Origin: Bartonella florencae
GTDB lineage: Bacteria > Pseudomonadota > Alphaproteobacteria > Rhizobiales > Rhizobiaceae
Length of the DNA stretch: 64,000 bases
Direction of reading: 5' to 3'
NCBI RefSeq assembly: GCF_000312525.1
Contig: NZ_HE997451.1
Location: 266,898-330,897, forward strand
The translations under genes and the position numbers were made by a program. The notes below the pieces were generated by a model. That model saw only the letters and a program-made list of their open reading frames with translations. It was not told the origin of the DNA and searched no databases. Of this stretch, positions 37,447 to 47,518 are shown piece by piece. How positions within the stretch are numbered: position 1 is the first letter of the stretch; each line of letters begins with the position of its first letter.

Positions 37447-37657
37447 CTCACTTTGCCTTGATTATAGCTGTTTCTTATAGCCTAAATTACTTTCATAAAC
37501 ATTCTTATGAAGTATATAGCAACAATAATATCTCCAAAAACAATCTCTCAATTTTAAAAGATCTTTTTTATATTATATAAGTGAATCTTTTAAGGGTATA
37601 TTTACGAACTTATCTCAATAAAAAATAATATTTCCATTCTAAAATGAAAGAAATTTT

Positions 37658-38173
37658 ATGTATGCCTGGTTATCAAGTAAAATAGATACACTCACTGAGA
37701 ATATAACAACAAGCTTCGTATTTTTCATTATAACACTTACAGCTGTTGCTATGATTATTTTTCTTTTACGCGGTTTAAGTAAAAGAAGACTCAAAAGCAA
37801 ACAACCTCCACCGCGATTAACTCTCTGCGAAACTCTTGCTATCGATCGTACACGTCATCTTGTTTTAGTGCGTTGTGATGATAAAGAGCATTTGCTTCTT
37901 ACTGGTGGATTTACAGATATTGTTATAGAATCCGATATTACTGGTATATCTATCACACAAACGAAAGAAATACAGCCAACATTCACAACCCCAAAAATCA
38001 ATACAGACCCGAACCCTGCAGAAAAAAAAGCGTGTTCTTTAGACGAAAGAGAGCAAGCACAAGGCAATAATGCTGCTCTTTTTATGAATCAACCCGTAAA
38101 AGATTCAGAAATAACCGCAGAAATTGAAGGACGACAAGAACCTTCTTTATTTATCCCTGCTCAAAACAAATAA
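37658..38173 (+). CDS. FliO-like membrane protein
   Basis: A 171-residue protein with one N-terminal membrane helix (about residues 19-42, TSFVFFIITLTAVAMIIFLL) and a short basic FliO-like domain at about 55-95 (LTLCETLAIDRTRHLVLVRC, then DDKEHLLLTGG). The Pro/Glu-rich tail is disordered. FliO assists assembly of the flagellar export gate, but no other flagellar gene is in the window. I recall such a stand-alone gene between cckA and dksA in related Rhizobiales; here it has the same place. Function in this organism is uncertain. ATG start after GAAAG. Confidence 0.65.
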   Translation: MYAWLSSKIDTLTENITTSFVFFIITLTAVAMIIFLLRGLSKRRLKSKQPPPRLTLCETLAIDRTRHLVLVRCDDKEHLLLTGGFTDIVIESDITGISITQTKEIQPTFTTPKINTDPNPAEKKACSLDEREQAQGNNAALFMNQPVKDSEITAEIEGRQEPSLFIPAQNK

Positions 38174-38221
38174 AACGCCAAATTTTAACAGTGAGTGTTT
38201 TTCTAATCATCCCTATTGATT

Positions 38222-38638
38222 TTAATCGTCGCGATAAACTCTTTCTCGTCGTTCATGACGCTCCTGTGCTTCCAATGATAAAGTCGCAATTGGTCGAGCT
38301 TCAAGACGCTTTATACTAATAGGTTCGCCGGTTTCCTCACAAAAACCGTAAGTTCCATTATCAATGCGCTCCAAAGCAGCATCTATTTTTGAAATGAGTT
38401 TTCTCTGACGATCACGAGCACGCAGTTCAATTGTGCGATCAGTTTCACAAGATGCTCTATCCGTCAAATCAGGTTGAGCAAAATTCTCTTCTTGCAAATT
38501 CTCCAAAGTATCACGTGCTTCCCTTAAGATATCATTCTTCCAAGAAACCAACTTAGCACGAAAATAAGCCTTTTGCCGCTCATTCATAAAAGGCTCATCT
38601 TCATTAGGACGATATTGATCATCAATCTCTTCGCTCAT
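38222..38638 (-). CDS. dksA: RNA polymerase-binding transcription factor DksA
   Basis: A 138-residue coiled-coil protein entering the RNA polymerase secondary channel with ppGpp. The coiled coil (about 30-100) holds NLQEENFAQPDLTDRAS, the tip region with the conserved D-x-x-D-x-A pattern. The zinc finger is degenerate: FCEETGEPISIKRLEARPIA then TLSLEAQERHE, so only one of the four usual cysteines remains. That is typical of alphaproteobacterial DksA, as recalled, and resembles zinc-independent DksA2. ATG start, complete. Converges with the FliO-like gene. Confidence 0.94.
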   Translation of the reverse strand: MSEEIDDQYRPNEDEPFMNERQKAYFRAKLVSWKNDILREARDTLENLQEENFAQPDLTDRASCETDRTIELRARDRQRKLISKIDAALERIDNGTYGFCEETGEPISIKRLEARPIATLSLEAQERHERRERVYRDD

Positions 38639-38961
38639 GCCATAAAAACCTCCATATATGGTATGTGCGGACTATATATTGTGCAACATCACTCAACACA
38701 AGTGCAAAATGCTTTTTTCCATCTCTACGAATATACTTCAAAGACATATAATTGAGATCTTCACTTTTTTGTATAGCATGTGTTCTCTGGGTATAACCAC
38801 TTGACTACAAAAGATTCATCCCCTTTTTGGTTATATCTACAAGACTATAAATAAAAAAAATGCAGATATTTCAGAGTGATATGCAATACCCGCAAGTGAT
38901 TAAGCAAAATCTTAACCATATCAACAACAAATGATCTCAATATGCAAAAAAATAAAAACCT
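38639..38961. other. Gene-free region upstream of dksA
   Basis: About 320 bases with the dksA promoter presumed near 38640-38760. No gene or strong hairpin seen. Confidence 0.4.
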
Positions 38962-39504
38962 TTACAGAGGAAGAGTATGATATCCACGATTCAAATATAT
39001 CAAAGCATCTTTTTCTTGATGACGGTTGATAGCAACAACTTCACCAATCAAAACATAATGGGTTGCATGTTCATGCCAACAAATCAAACGACAATCAAAA
39101 GATACCAAAGCATCGGAAAGACAAGGGGCACCAGTTAGTAAAGTCTCCCATTGTGCTACATCAAAACGTTCATTTTGTGCGATATTGCAACGTCTAGAAA
39201 AAATATCTGCTAATAAACGATGTTTTCCCGCCAAACTATTAACACAAAAGTTTCCATTTTCCATAAACAACTGATTTTTGAGGTTATGACGCATGAGACA
39301 AACAAGAAGTGTTGGGGGATCATCAGATAAAGAACAACAGGCTGAAACTGTTACCCCGCGCCTTCCTTTAATGCCATTTGTCGTCACAATATGCACAGCT
39401 CCTGCAAAATGACTCATAGCATCTCTATATTCTCGCGAAGAAACGGTAATATTATGGTGAAGTTTAGGCATTAAATGTGTTGTATGATTTGACATATCTT
39501 TCAC
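38962..39504 (-). CDS. Flavin reductase family protein
   Basis: A 180-residue FMN-binding split-barrel protein of the flavin reductase-like family. Marks are YRDAMSHFAGAVHIVTTNG, RRGVTVSACCSLSDDPPTLL, NGNFCVNSLAG and THYVLIGEVVAI. Relatives supply reduced flavin to monooxygenases; the partner cannot be named, and no oxygenase adjoins. The ATG at 39504 gives a 16-residue lead before the fold; an ATG at 39495 is possible. Intact. Confidence 0.88.
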   Translation of the reverse strand: MKDMSNHTTHLMPKLHHNITVSSREYRDAMSHFAGAVHIVTTNGIKGRRGVTVSACCSLSDDPPTLLVCLMRHNLKNQLFMENGNFCVNSLAGKHRLLADIFSRRCNIAQNERFDVAQWETLLTGAPCLSDALVSFDCRLICWHEHATHYVLIGEVVAINRHQEKDALIYLNRGYHTLPL

Positions 39505-39638
39505 TTATACAGCTTTAAAATTTCAAGTAATCTTTGCATAAAAGACCTATGACATGTATTTTTCTTTTACGCCATAACACAAAAGATATTTTAGTATACA
39601 GAACAACGTGATAAAAGCAGCCTCTCAAGGAGAACCTA

Positions 39639-40307
39639 ATGCCCCATTCTCATCTCATTTCACCTTCGCTTTTGGCTTGTGATTTCTCTAAACTTGGCCA
39701 AGAACTATTAGATGTTATTAATGCCGGTGCAGATTGGCTCCATCTTGACATCATGGATGGTCACTTTGTTCCTAATATCACTTTTGGTCCCGATGTCGTC
39801 AAGACACTCCGCCCATTAACCAAAGCAATATTTGATGTTCATTTGATGATCTCGCCCATAGATTCTTATTTAGAAGCTTTTGCAAAGGCTGGTGCAGATA
39901 TTATAACCATTCATGCTGAAGCAACTCCTCATCTCCATCGTTCATTACAAACAATCAAAGCAATGGGAAAAAAGGCCGGAATTGCGCTTAATCCAAGCAC
40001 ACCAGAACATGTCATTGAATATTTGCTTGATCAATTAGACCTTATCCTCATTATGACAGTCAATCCTGGTTTTGGTGGGCAAAATTTTATTCCGGAAATG
40101 AAAGATAAAATCAAACGCGTTAAAAGCATAATTGGCAATAGGCCTATTGATCTTGAAGTTGATGGTGGTATCACTGTTGATACAATCGGGATAACTGCAA
40201 AAGCTGGTGCCAATGTATTTGTCGCAGGCTCTGCAATTTATAAAAATGGCAACAAAGAGCTTTACAAAACACGCATTCATGCATTGCGCCAAGCAGCAAC
40301 TCTCTAA
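39639..40307 (+). CDS. rpe: Ribulose-phosphate 3-epimerase
   Basis: A 222-residue TIM barrel that interconverts ribulose 5-phosphate and xylulose 5-phosphate in the pentose phosphate pathway, supplying ribose for the purine genes downstream. Marks are ISPSLLACDFSKLGQEL, HLDIMDGHFVPNITFGP, LILIMTVNPGFGGQNF and LEVDGGIT. AAGGAG precedes the ATG. purB follows after 17 bases, so they are probably co-transcribed. Confidence 0.97.
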   Translation: MPHSHLISPSLLACDFSKLGQELLDVINAGADWLHLDIMDGHFVPNITFGPDVVKTLRPLTKAIFDVHLMISPIDSYLEAFAKAGADIITIHAEATPHLHRSLQTIKAMGKKAGIALNPSTPEHVIEYLLDQLDLILIMTVNPGFGGQNFIPEMKDKIKRVKSIIGNRPIDLEVDGGITVDTIGITAKAGANVFVAGSAIYKNGNKELYKTRIHALRQAATL

Positions 40308-40324
40308 ACAATAAGGAAAAAATC

Positions 40325-41629
40325 ATGATAACACGTTATTCCCGCTCTGAAATGGCAGCAATTTGGTCACCCGAAACGAAATATCGTATTTGGTTTGAAA
40401 TTGAAGCTCATGCCTGTGATGCCCTAGCTGAACTAGGAATTATTCCAAAAGAAGCAGCAAAAATCATTTGGGAAAAAGGGAAATCCGCTAAATTTGATGT
40501 CAATCGCATTAATGAAATTGAAGCAATTACCAAACATGATGTTATAGCATTTCTCACTCACTTGGCTGAATTCATTGGACCAGAAGCACGTTTTATCCAC
40601 CAAGGCATGACATCATCAGATGTTCTCGATACAACGCTTAGCATTCAATTGATGCGTGCGAGTGATATTCTGCTAAAAGATATAGACCAGCTTCTTGCAG
40701 CATTAAAAAGACGTGCTTTTGAACATAAAGAGACCATCACCATTGGACGCAGTCATGGTATTCACGCTGAACCAACAACATTTGGTGTCAAATTTGCTTT
40801 TGCATATGCTGAATTTTCGCGTTGTCGCCAACGCCTTCTTGCAGCATGCGAAGAAATTTCTACTTGCGCTATTTCGGGTGCCGTAGGCACTTTTGCAAAT
40901 ATTGACCCACGTGTTGAGGAACATGTAGCAAAAGCATTAGGATTAAGCGCTGAACCCGTTTCCACCCAAGTAATCCCACGTGATCGTCATGCGATGTTTT
41001 TTGCAACGCTTGGTGTTATTGCTTCATCTATTGAAAGGTTGGCTATAGAAATACGCCATCTACAACGAACAGAAGTTTTAGAAGCAGAAGAGCATTTCTC
41101 ACTTGGACAAAAAGGCTCATCAGCTATGCCGCATAAACGTAATCCAGTTTTAACCGAAAATTTAACAGGGCTAGCGCGCATAGTACGTGCCTTTGCAATC
41201 CCTGCCATGGAAAATGTAGCCCTTTGGCATGAACGTGATATCTCCCATTCATCTGTTGAGCGTTATATTGCTCCTGACGCTACCATTACGCTTGATTTTG
41301 CTCTTGCTCGCCTCACATCTGTCATTGAAAATTTAATTATTTATCCAGAAAATATGCAAAAAAATCTCAATAAATTCCGAGGACTTGTTCATTCACAGCG
41401 GGTACTTTTAGCACTCACACAAGCAGGAATGAGTCGTGAAGAATCTTATCGGATTGTACAACGAAATGCGATGAAGGTTTGGGAACAAGGAAAAGATTTT
41501 TTAGAAGAATTACTCAATGATAAAGATGTTACAAAAGCTCTCAGTGAAGCAGAACTTCGCGAAAAATTTGACCTTTCATACCATACCAAACATATTCATA
41601 CGATTTTTCAACGTGTTTTTGGAAAATAA
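40325..41629 (+). CDS. purB: Adenylosuccinate lyase
   Basis: A 434-residue fumarase-superfamily enzyme acting twice in purine synthesis: SAICAR to AICAR, and adenylosuccinate to AMP. Marks are IEAITKHDVIAFLTHLAE, QGMTSSDVLDTTLS, GRSHGIHAEPTTFG and the signature GSSAMPHKRNP. AAGGAAAAAATC precedes the ATG. Follows rpe closely. Length and frame are normal. Confidence 0.97.
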   Translation: MITRYSRSEMAAIWSPETKYRIWFEIEAHACDALAELGIIPKEAAKIIWEKGKSAKFDVNRINEIEAITKHDVIAFLTHLAEFIGPEARFIHQGMTSSDVLDTTLSIQLMRASDILLKDIDQLLAALKRRAFEHKETITIGRSHGIHAEPTTFGVKFAFAYAEFSRCRQRLLAACEEISTCAISGAVGTFANIDPRVEEHVAKALGLSAEPVSTQVIPRDRHAMFFATLGVIASSIERLAIEIRHLQRTEVLEAEEHFSLGQKGSSAMPHKRNPVLTENLTGLARIVRAFAIPAMENVALWHERDISHSSVERYIAPDATITLDFALARLTSVIENLIIYPENMQKNLNKFRGLVHSQRVLLALTQAGMSREESYRIVQRNAMKVWEQGKDFLEELLNDKDVTKALSEAELREKFDLSYHTKHIHTIFQRVFGK

Positions 41630-41710
41630 CAAAAATTGCATCGATGACATATAAGATACAGAGATATTTTTCCTATGAGACAAAATATGCAATAATGAAA
41701 GAAATAATTC

Positions 41711-42259
41711 ATGAAAGCAAATCAACTCGATATTCTTATTGTTCCTGGCTACAAAGGATCTGGTCCCGACCATTGGCAAACACGATGGGAAAAAAAATTG
41801 TCTACAGCGCGCCGTGTTCAACAAATGCATTGGTCAAAACCTGTTTGTGAAGAATGGGTCAAAGCAGTTAAAATCGCCATTGCGCAAGCTCAAAAGCCTG
41901 TTATGATTATTGCCCATTCATTAGGGGTCCCCACAGCTCTTCATGCAACGCTACAAAATACAGAAAAAGTTTGTGGCGCTTTTTTTGTTGCGCCTCCAGA
42001 TGTAAGCAATGAAAAAATACGCCCCAAACATCTTATGAGCTTTGGTCCCTATCATTGTAAAAAACTCTCTTTTCCATCTGTTGTGATAGCTAGCCGAAAT
42101 GATGAATTTTGCCCATTTTCAGTAGCAGAAAATCTTGCTAGTCATTGGGGATCACTCTTTGTTGATGCAGGTCAATCTGGCCACATTAATACAAAATCTG
42201 GACATGGCCCTTGGCCCGAAGGACTTATGGTATTCTCGCATTTTCTTGCAAAAATTTAA
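41711..42259 (+). CDS. RBBP9/YdeN-family alpha/beta hydrolase
   Basis: A 182-residue serine hydrolase. Marks are ILIVPGYKGSGPDHWQTRWE near the start, the nucleophile elbow IAHSLGV (Ser about 77), acid region SRNDEFCPF (Asp about 121) and C-terminal SGHINTKSGHGPWPEG with the catalytic His. The triad is complete, in contrast to the PldB-like protein at 25.7 kb. Substrate unknown. It lies between purB and purC on the same strand but with gaps of about 80 and 180 bases. Confidence 0.85.
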   Translation: MKANQLDILIVPGYKGSGPDHWQTRWEKKLSTARRVQQMHWSKPVCEEWVKAVKIAIAQAQKPVMIIAHSLGVPTALHATLQNTEKVCGAFFVAPPDVSNEKIRPKHLMSFGPYHCKKLSFPSVVIASRNDEFCPFSVAENLASHWGSLFVDAGQSGHINTKSGHGPWPEGLMVFSHFLAKI

Positions 42260-42442
42260 TTCAAAAGAGGCAATTATTTTTACTTTAATCTCCATTTATG
42301 CAGTTTTATTTCTTGTTAGACCAGAGCACCAATGACAAAAACGATAAGAAGTGTTATAGCGATCATTGAGAAATTCTATCAATTAAGATAGTATTGCTTA
42401 TCAGTGTTACTTAAAACCTCTCAAAATCAATAGAGAAGCATA

Positions 42443-43207
42443 ATGAATCGTCGCCACCGTATTTATGAAGGCAAGGCCAAAATTTTATATGAAGGACCTG
42501 AACCAGGAACCTATATTCAGTTTTTTAAAGATGACGCAACTGCCTTTAATGCAAAAAAACATGAAGTCATCGACGGAAAAGGGGTTTTAAATAACCGTAT
42601 TTCGGAACATATCTTTAGTCATCTTAGCCGTTTGGGAATCCCGACACATTTTATCAAGCGTATAAATATGCGCGAACAACTCATTAAAGCCGTTGAAATT
42701 ATTCCTTTAGAAGTTGTTGTCCGTAATGTTGCGGCGGGTTCTCTTGCTAAGCGTTTAGGATTGGAAGAAGGAACCGCCCTTTCACAATCTATCATTGAAT
42801 TTTATTACAAAAATGATTCTCTCGATGACCCCATGGTAACAGAAGAACATATCACTGCCTTTGGATGGGCTGTTCCCCAAGAAATAGAAGATATTATGCA
42901 ACTTTCGATTCGTATTAATGATTTTCTTTCTGGGCTTTTTGCTGGTGTTAATATTCAACTTATTGATTTCAAAATGGAATTTGGTCGTTTGTGGGAAGAT
43001 GAAACAATGCGCATTGTTCTTGCTGATGAAATCTCTCCTGATTCTGCAAGGTTATGGGATATGCAAACACGAGAAAAGTTGGATAAAGATCGTTTTCGGC
43101 GTGATATGGGGGGACTTATTAATGCTTATCAAGAGGTTGCAAAGCGTCTTGGGATTATCAATGAAAATGACCCGCCACGACCAAGTGGTCCTGTTTTAGT
43201 AAAATAA
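42443..43207 (+). CDS. purC: SAICAR synthetase PurC
   Basis: A 254-residue ATP-dependent ligase joining aspartate to CAIR. Marks are [61 protein letters not shown] and [14 protein letters not shown]. Starts a run purC-purS-purQ with purL following. The upstream 180 bases hold its promoter. Confidence 0.97.
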   Translation: MNRRHRIYEGKAKILYEGPEPGTYIQFFKDDATAFNAKKHEVIDGKGVLNNRISEHIFSHLSRLGIPTHFIKRINMREQLIKAVEIIPLEVVVRNVAAGSLAKRLGLEEGTALSQSIIEFYYKNDSLDDPMVTEEHITAFGWAVPQEIEDIMQLSIRINDFLSGLFAGVNIQLIDFKMEFGRLWEDETMRIVLADEISPDSARLWDMQTREKLDKDRFRRDMGGLINAYQEVAKRLGIINENDPPRPSGPVLVK

Positions 43208-43288
43208 ACAGCCACGCGACATTATGTCATCTTACTTTTATTGATATCCCTCTTTAAAGAGAGAAATTTTATTAACAGGAAATAAGAA

Positions 43289-43528
43289 ATGAAAGCACGC
43301 ATTACAGTTACCTTAAAAAATAGCGTTCTTGATCCACAAGGAGAAGCAATTGTTGGTGCTTTAAAAAGTTTAGATTTTGAAGGCATTCGCTCCATTCGCC
43401 AAGGAAAAGTTTTTGATATTGTGCTCGATGATCAGCCTTCTGAAATCGCAAAGCAAAAACTTGAGCAGATGTGTAAAGAGTTATTAGCAAATACCGTTAT
43501 TGAAAATTACACTATAGAATCTCTTTAA
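43289..43528 (+). CDS. purS: FGAM synthase subunit PurS
   Basis: A 79-residue small subunit that holds together the PurL-PurQ complex. Marks are MKARITVTLKNSVLDPQGEA, SLDFEGIRSIRQGKVFDI and LLANTVIENYTIE. Complete; AGGAAATAAG precedes the ATG. Its presence shows that FGAM synthase is of the three-protein type rather than the fused large PurL. Confidence 0.96.
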   Translation: MKARITVTLKNSVLDPQGEAIVGALKSLDFEGIRSIRQGKVFDIVLDDQPSEIAKQKLEQMCKELLANTVIENYTIESL

Positions 43529-43540
43529 GTGGGCCTCTTC

Positions 43541-44212
43541 ATGAAAACTGCTATCATTCAATTACCTGGATTAAATCGCGATAGGGATATGGTTGCGGCG
43601 TTGCATCATATCACAGGAATTGAGCCATTAAAAATTTGGCAAACAGAAACAACAATTCCAGATGTAGATGTCATTGTTATTCCGGGGGGGTTTTCTTATG
43701 GAGACTATTTGAGATGTGGAGCGATTGGTGCGCGAACACCTGTTTTGCAAGCTGTCCGTGAGAAAGCACAAAAAGGCGTTACAATAATTGGCATATGTAA
43801 TGGATTTCAAATTTTGTTGGAAGCAGGTTTATTGCCTGGAACTTTAATGCGTAATGCTTCATTAAAATTTGTCTGTCGTGAAATAAAGCTCGAAGTTATA
43901 AACGTTAACACGAGATTTTCTCGGTATTATTCCAAAGGACAAATCATTCGTTGTCCTGTTGCACATCACGATGGAAATTACTTTACCGACAATGAAACAT
44001 TAAAAGAAATGGAAGACAATGAGCAAATTGTTTTTCGCTATGCAGAAAATACAAATCCTAATGGTTCAATGAATGATATTGCCGGTATCGTCAATAAGGC
44101 TGGTAATATTCTTGGTATGATGCCTCATCCTGAAAATTTCATTGAATCCGCACATGGTGGGAGTGATGGTCGTTTGCTTTTCCAAAGTGCTTTAGAGTTA
44201 GCAAATGGATGA
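43541..44212 (+). CDS. purQ: FGAM synthase glutaminase subunit PurQ
   Basis: A 223-residue class I glutamine amidotransferase supplying ammonia to PurL. The catalytic Cys is in [19 protein letters not shown], and the His-Glu pair in MMPHPENF. The N-terminus [16 protein letters not shown] is typical. The ATG at 43541 fits; a GTG at 43529 directly after the purS stop is the alternative. Second in the purS-purQ pair. Confidence 0.96.
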   Translation: MKTAIIQLPGLNRDRDMVAALHHITGIEPLKIWQTETTIPDVDVIVIPGGFSYGDYLRCGAIGARTPVLQAVREKAQKGVTIIGICNGFQILLEAGLLPGTLMRNASLKFVCREIKLEVINVNTRFSRYYSKGQIIRCPVAHHDGNYFTDNETLKEMEDNEQIVFRYAENTNPNGSMNDIAGIVNKAGNILGMMPHPENFIESAHGGSDGRLLFQSALELANG

Positions 44213-44512
44213 TGATAAAGAAGCTTCTACACTACCTTACTGTTGTACAGTCAAAAATCTGTATCATCTCTTAGATTGTAAATTTGCAAATCAAATATTT
44301 TACGGATAAAATCGGATGTACTTTTTAAAAAAACAAAGATTTCTTCAAAAGCAGTTTATGTTTTTTGAATCTATCAAGCAAATAACCAGTATTTCCGTTC
44401 ATGGCTTATAAACTTTTACTTTATCAAACAACAATGTTACCTATGATTTAGGCTGCTAGATTTCAAACAATAACGATGCTAAATTTCGATTAATTTGACG
44501 GATAAAACGCTC
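44213..44512. other. Gap between purQ and purL
   Basis: About 300 AT-rich bases without a gene. The gap suggests purL has its own promoter instead of relying on purCSQ read-through. Confidence 0.4.
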
Positions 44513-46723
44513 ATGAATCCTTGCAATAATGTCGCCATTACACCAGAATTAATTGCCCAACATGGACTAAAAGAAGATGAATATCAACATATCCTAACCT
44601 TAATTGGCAGAGAGCCAACATTTACTGAGCTTGGAATTTTTTCTGCAATGTGGAACGAGCATTGTTCCTACAAATCATCTAAAAAATGGCTTAAGACTCT
44701 TCCAACAGAAGGAAAGTGTGTCATTCAAGGTCCTGGTGAGAATGCTGGTGTTGTTGATATTGGTGAAGGTCAATGTGTCGTTTTCAAAATGGAAAGCCAT
44801 AACCATCCCTCCTATATTGAACCTTATCAAGGTGCTGCAACAGGTGTTGGTGGTATTTTGCGTGATGTCTTTACAATGGGTGCTCGCCCTGTTGCTGCTA
44901 TGAATGCATTACGATTTGGCGCCCCCAATCATCCTCGAACACGCCATCTTGTTGCTGGTGTTGTTTCTGGAATCGGTGGCTATAGCAATGCTTTTGGTGT
45001 TCCAACTGTTGGTGGAGAAGTAAATTTTGACAAGAGCTATAACGGCAATATCCTTGTCAACGCCTTTGTCGCTGGTATTGCAAAAACAGATTCTCTTTTT
45101 TACTCGAAAGCACAAGGAGTAGGACTTCCTGTTGTTTATCTTGGAGCCAAAACAGGGCGTGATGGTGTTGGTGGAGCAACAATGGCTTCTGCCGAATTTG
45201 ACGATTCAATCAGTGAAAAGCGCCCTTCTGTCCAAGTGGGTGATCCTTTCACAGAAAAATGCCTTCTTGAAGCTTGCTTAGAACTCATGGAATTGAAAGC
45301 TGTTGTTGCCATTCAAGATATGGGAGCGGCAGGTCTCACATCTTCTGCAGTTGAAATGGGTGCAAAGGGGGATTTAGGCATACAGCTTAATCTTGATAAA
45401 GTTCCCGTTCGTGAAGAAAACATGACAGCCTATGAAATGATGCTTTCAGAAAGCCAAGAGCGTATGCTGATGGTGCTTAAGCCGGAACTAGAAAAACAAG
45501 CAGCAGCCATTTTTCATAAATGGGGACTTCATTTTTCTATCATTGGAAAAACAACCGATGATTTACGTTTTCGTGTCTTCCATCAGGGAGAAGAAGTCGT
45601 CAATCTTCCCATCACAAAGCTCGGGAATGAAGCCCCCATGTATGATCGTCCTTGGAGTGAACCTGTAAAACAGCCACCTCTTAAAGCAGAAAAAATTGAG
45701 GAGGTTGAGAATCTTGGTGATGCGCTCCTTACATTACTGAATTCTGCTAATCAAAGTTCACGGCGATGGGTTTATGAACAATATGATACACTTATTCAAG
45801 GAAATACAGTTATTCGTCCAGGCGGCGATGCAGGAGTCGTTCGTGTAGGCAATAACGACAAACGTGCTCTTGCTTTTTCCTCTGATGTAACACCTCGCTA
45901 TTGTAAAGCTGATCCCTATGAAGGGGGAAAACAAGCCGTTGCAGAATGTTGGCGAAATATCAGTACGACAGGTGCGACACCACTGGCAATTACAGATAAC
46001 CTCAACTTTGGTAATCCTGAAAAACCTGAGATTATGGGACAATTGGTTTTTGCCATTAAAGGTATAGGTGAAGCTTGTAGAATCCTTGACTTTCCTATTG
46101 TTTCAGGAAATGTCTCTCTTTATAATGAAACCAATGGAAAAGCAATTCTTCCCACACCAACAATTGCTGGTGTTGGACTTCTTGCTGATTGGTCTAAAAT
46201 GGTGACAATCAATGGCATGCAAAATGGAGATACTATTGTTTTGATTGGAGCTTGCGGCTCTCATTTAGGACAATCAATTTATGCACATGACATTTTAAAT
46301 ATCACAACAGGTGCCCCACCCCATGTGGATTTACAGCTTGAAAAAAAGCATGGGCAATTTGTAAGAGATGTCATTCATCATGGTTTTGTTCATGCCGCGC
46401 ATGATATTTCTGACGGAGGATTAGCCCTTGCACTTGCAGAGATGGTCATTAAATCCGGTAAAGGAATCAAAGCCAAATTAAGCAACAAACAACCACATCA
46501 TGCAGAGCTTTTTGGAGAAGACCAAGCGCGTTATCTCTTAAGCGTTAAACCTCATGCTCTTAACAGCCTTAAAGAACTCGCCCAAGCAAACGCAATTTCT
46601 TTAACAGAACTTGGTATCGTTGAAGGTGATGCTCTCAATATAGATGAAATATTAACGCTTTCAGTAGACACACTCACACAAACCTATGAAAGTTGGTTTC
46701 CGCAATTTATGGGAGAGAAATAA
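44513..46723 (+). CDS. purL: FGAM synthase large subunit PurL
   Basis: A 736-residue synthetase subunit making FGAM from FGAR with ammonia from PurQ. This is the small-type PurL that needs PurS and PurQ. Marks are [60 protein letters not shown] and [15 protein letters not shown]. The ATG at 44513 is preferred; a TTG at 44495 is possible. Intact. Confidence 0.97.
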   Translation: MNPCNNVAITPELIAQHGLKEDEYQHILTLIGREPTFTELGIFSAMWNEHCSYKSSKKWLKTLPTEGKCVIQGPGENAGVVDIGEGQCVVFKMESHNHPSYIEPYQGAATGVGGILRDVFTMGARPVAAMNALRFGAPNHPRTRHLVAGVVSGIGGYSNAFGVPTVGGEVNFDKSYNGNILVNAFVAGIAKTDSLFYSKAQGVGLPVVYLGAKTGRDGVGGATMASAEFDDSISEKRPSVQVGDPFTEKCLLEACLELMELKAVVAIQDMGAAGLTSSAVEMGAKGDLGIQLNLDKVPVREENMTAYEMMLSESQERMLMVLKPELEKQAAAIFHKWGLHFSIIGKTTDDLRFRVFHQGEEVVNLPITKLGNEAPMYDRPWSEPVKQPPLKAEKIEEVENLGDALLTLLNSANQSSRRWVYEQYDTLIQGNTVIRPGGDAGVVRVGNNDKRALAFSSDVTPRYCKADPYEGGKQAVAECWRNISTTGATPLAITDNLNFGNPEKPEIMGQLVFAIKGIGEACRILDFPIVSGNVSLYNETNGKAILPTPTIAGVGLLADWSKMVTINGMQNGDTIVLIGACGSHLGQSIYAHDILNITTGAPPHVDLQLEKKHGQFVRDVIHHGFVHAAHDISDGGLALALAEMVIKSGKGIKAKLSNKQPHHAELFGEDQARYLLSVKPHALNSLKELAQANAISLTELGIVEGDALNIDEILTLSVDTLTQTYESWFPQFMGEK

Positions 46724-46785
46724 AGAGTTATTTGTCTCTTTTTACTTATGCTATGCTCACAAAAAATAAATAAAGGAAAATAATC

Positions 46786-47019
46786 ATGGCAATGAGCGCC
46801 CATACAATTGAAATGCTTATTCGTGAAGGCATCCCCGATGCAACTGTGACAATTCGTGATCTCGCTGGAGATGGAGAACACTATGCTGCAGAAGTCACTT
46901 CTGAGAGTTTTCGTGGTAAAAGCCGTGTTCAGCAACATAAAATGGTCTATGATGCTCTTAAAGGCAATATGGGCAATGATCTTCATGCTTTAATGTTGCA
47001 AACGAATATTCCCAAATAA
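46786..47019 (+). CDS. BolA family protein
   Basis: A 77-residue BolA/IbaG-like protein: IEMLIREGIPDATVTIRDLA, then VTSESFRGKSRVQQHKMVYD with the conserved FRG-x5-H pattern, and LHALMLQTNIPK. BolA proteins bind monothiol glutaredoxins and share a [2Fe-2S] cluster; grxD follows 97 bases downstream, so the two are likely partners in Fe-S trafficking. AAAGGAAAA precedes the ATG. Confidence 0.93.
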   Translation: MAMSAHTIEMLIREGIPDATVTIRDLAGDGEHYAAEVTSESFRGKSRVQQHKMVYDALKGNMGNDLHALMLQTNIPK

Positions 47020-47116
47020 TTTAAAATTTCTTCTTGCATTCATTTGCAAGATGCGATTAGAAAATAATACAAGTATAAATACACACCTATAAATTCTGCA
47101 ATTAAAAGGAACGAAT

Positions 47117-47449
47117 ATGACCGCTGTTCATGATTTTATTGACAACGAAATTAAAGAAAACGATGTCATTTTATTCATGAAAGGAATGCCTGACGCTCCA
47201 CAATGTGGATTTTCAGGACAGGTTGTCCAAATCCTTGACTATTTAGGGATAAATTATAAAGCAATTAACATCTTGACCTCTGCTGAATTGCGTCAAGGAA
47301 TTAAAGACTACTCAAGTTGGCCAACAATTCCGCAACTCTATATCAAAGGTGAATTTATTGGTGGCTGTGATATTGTGAAAGAAATGTTTCAGAATAATGA
47401 ATTGCAAGAACTATTAAAAGAAAAAAATATTCCCTGCAATAAATCATAG
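47117..47449 (+). CDS. grxD: Monothiol glutaredoxin Grx4/GrxD
   Basis: A 110-residue monothiol glutaredoxin with the CGFS active site ([20 protein letters not shown]), then [20 protein letters not shown], the glutathione-binding part. It carries a [2Fe-2S] cluster and passes it on, often as a complex with BolA, encoded immediately upstream. AAAGGAACGA precedes the ATG. Complete. Confidence 0.96.
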   Translation: MTAVHDFIDNEIKENDVILFMKGMPDAPQCGFSGQVVQILDYLGINYKAINILTSAELRQGIKDYSSWPTIPQLYIKGEFIGGCDIVKEMFQNNELQELLKEKNIPCNKS

Positions 47450-47518
47450 GTATCTTTCATTTTATTCAAGCTCTTATAGAACTGTGCTCAGTCGAATTTT
47501 TTATTTCAAGGATGCCGT

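Noticed and set aside
47032..47051. TCTTGCA/TGCAAGA stem between bolA and grxD
   Set aside because: A 7-bp stem without T-run in a likely co-expressed pair; may be chance.
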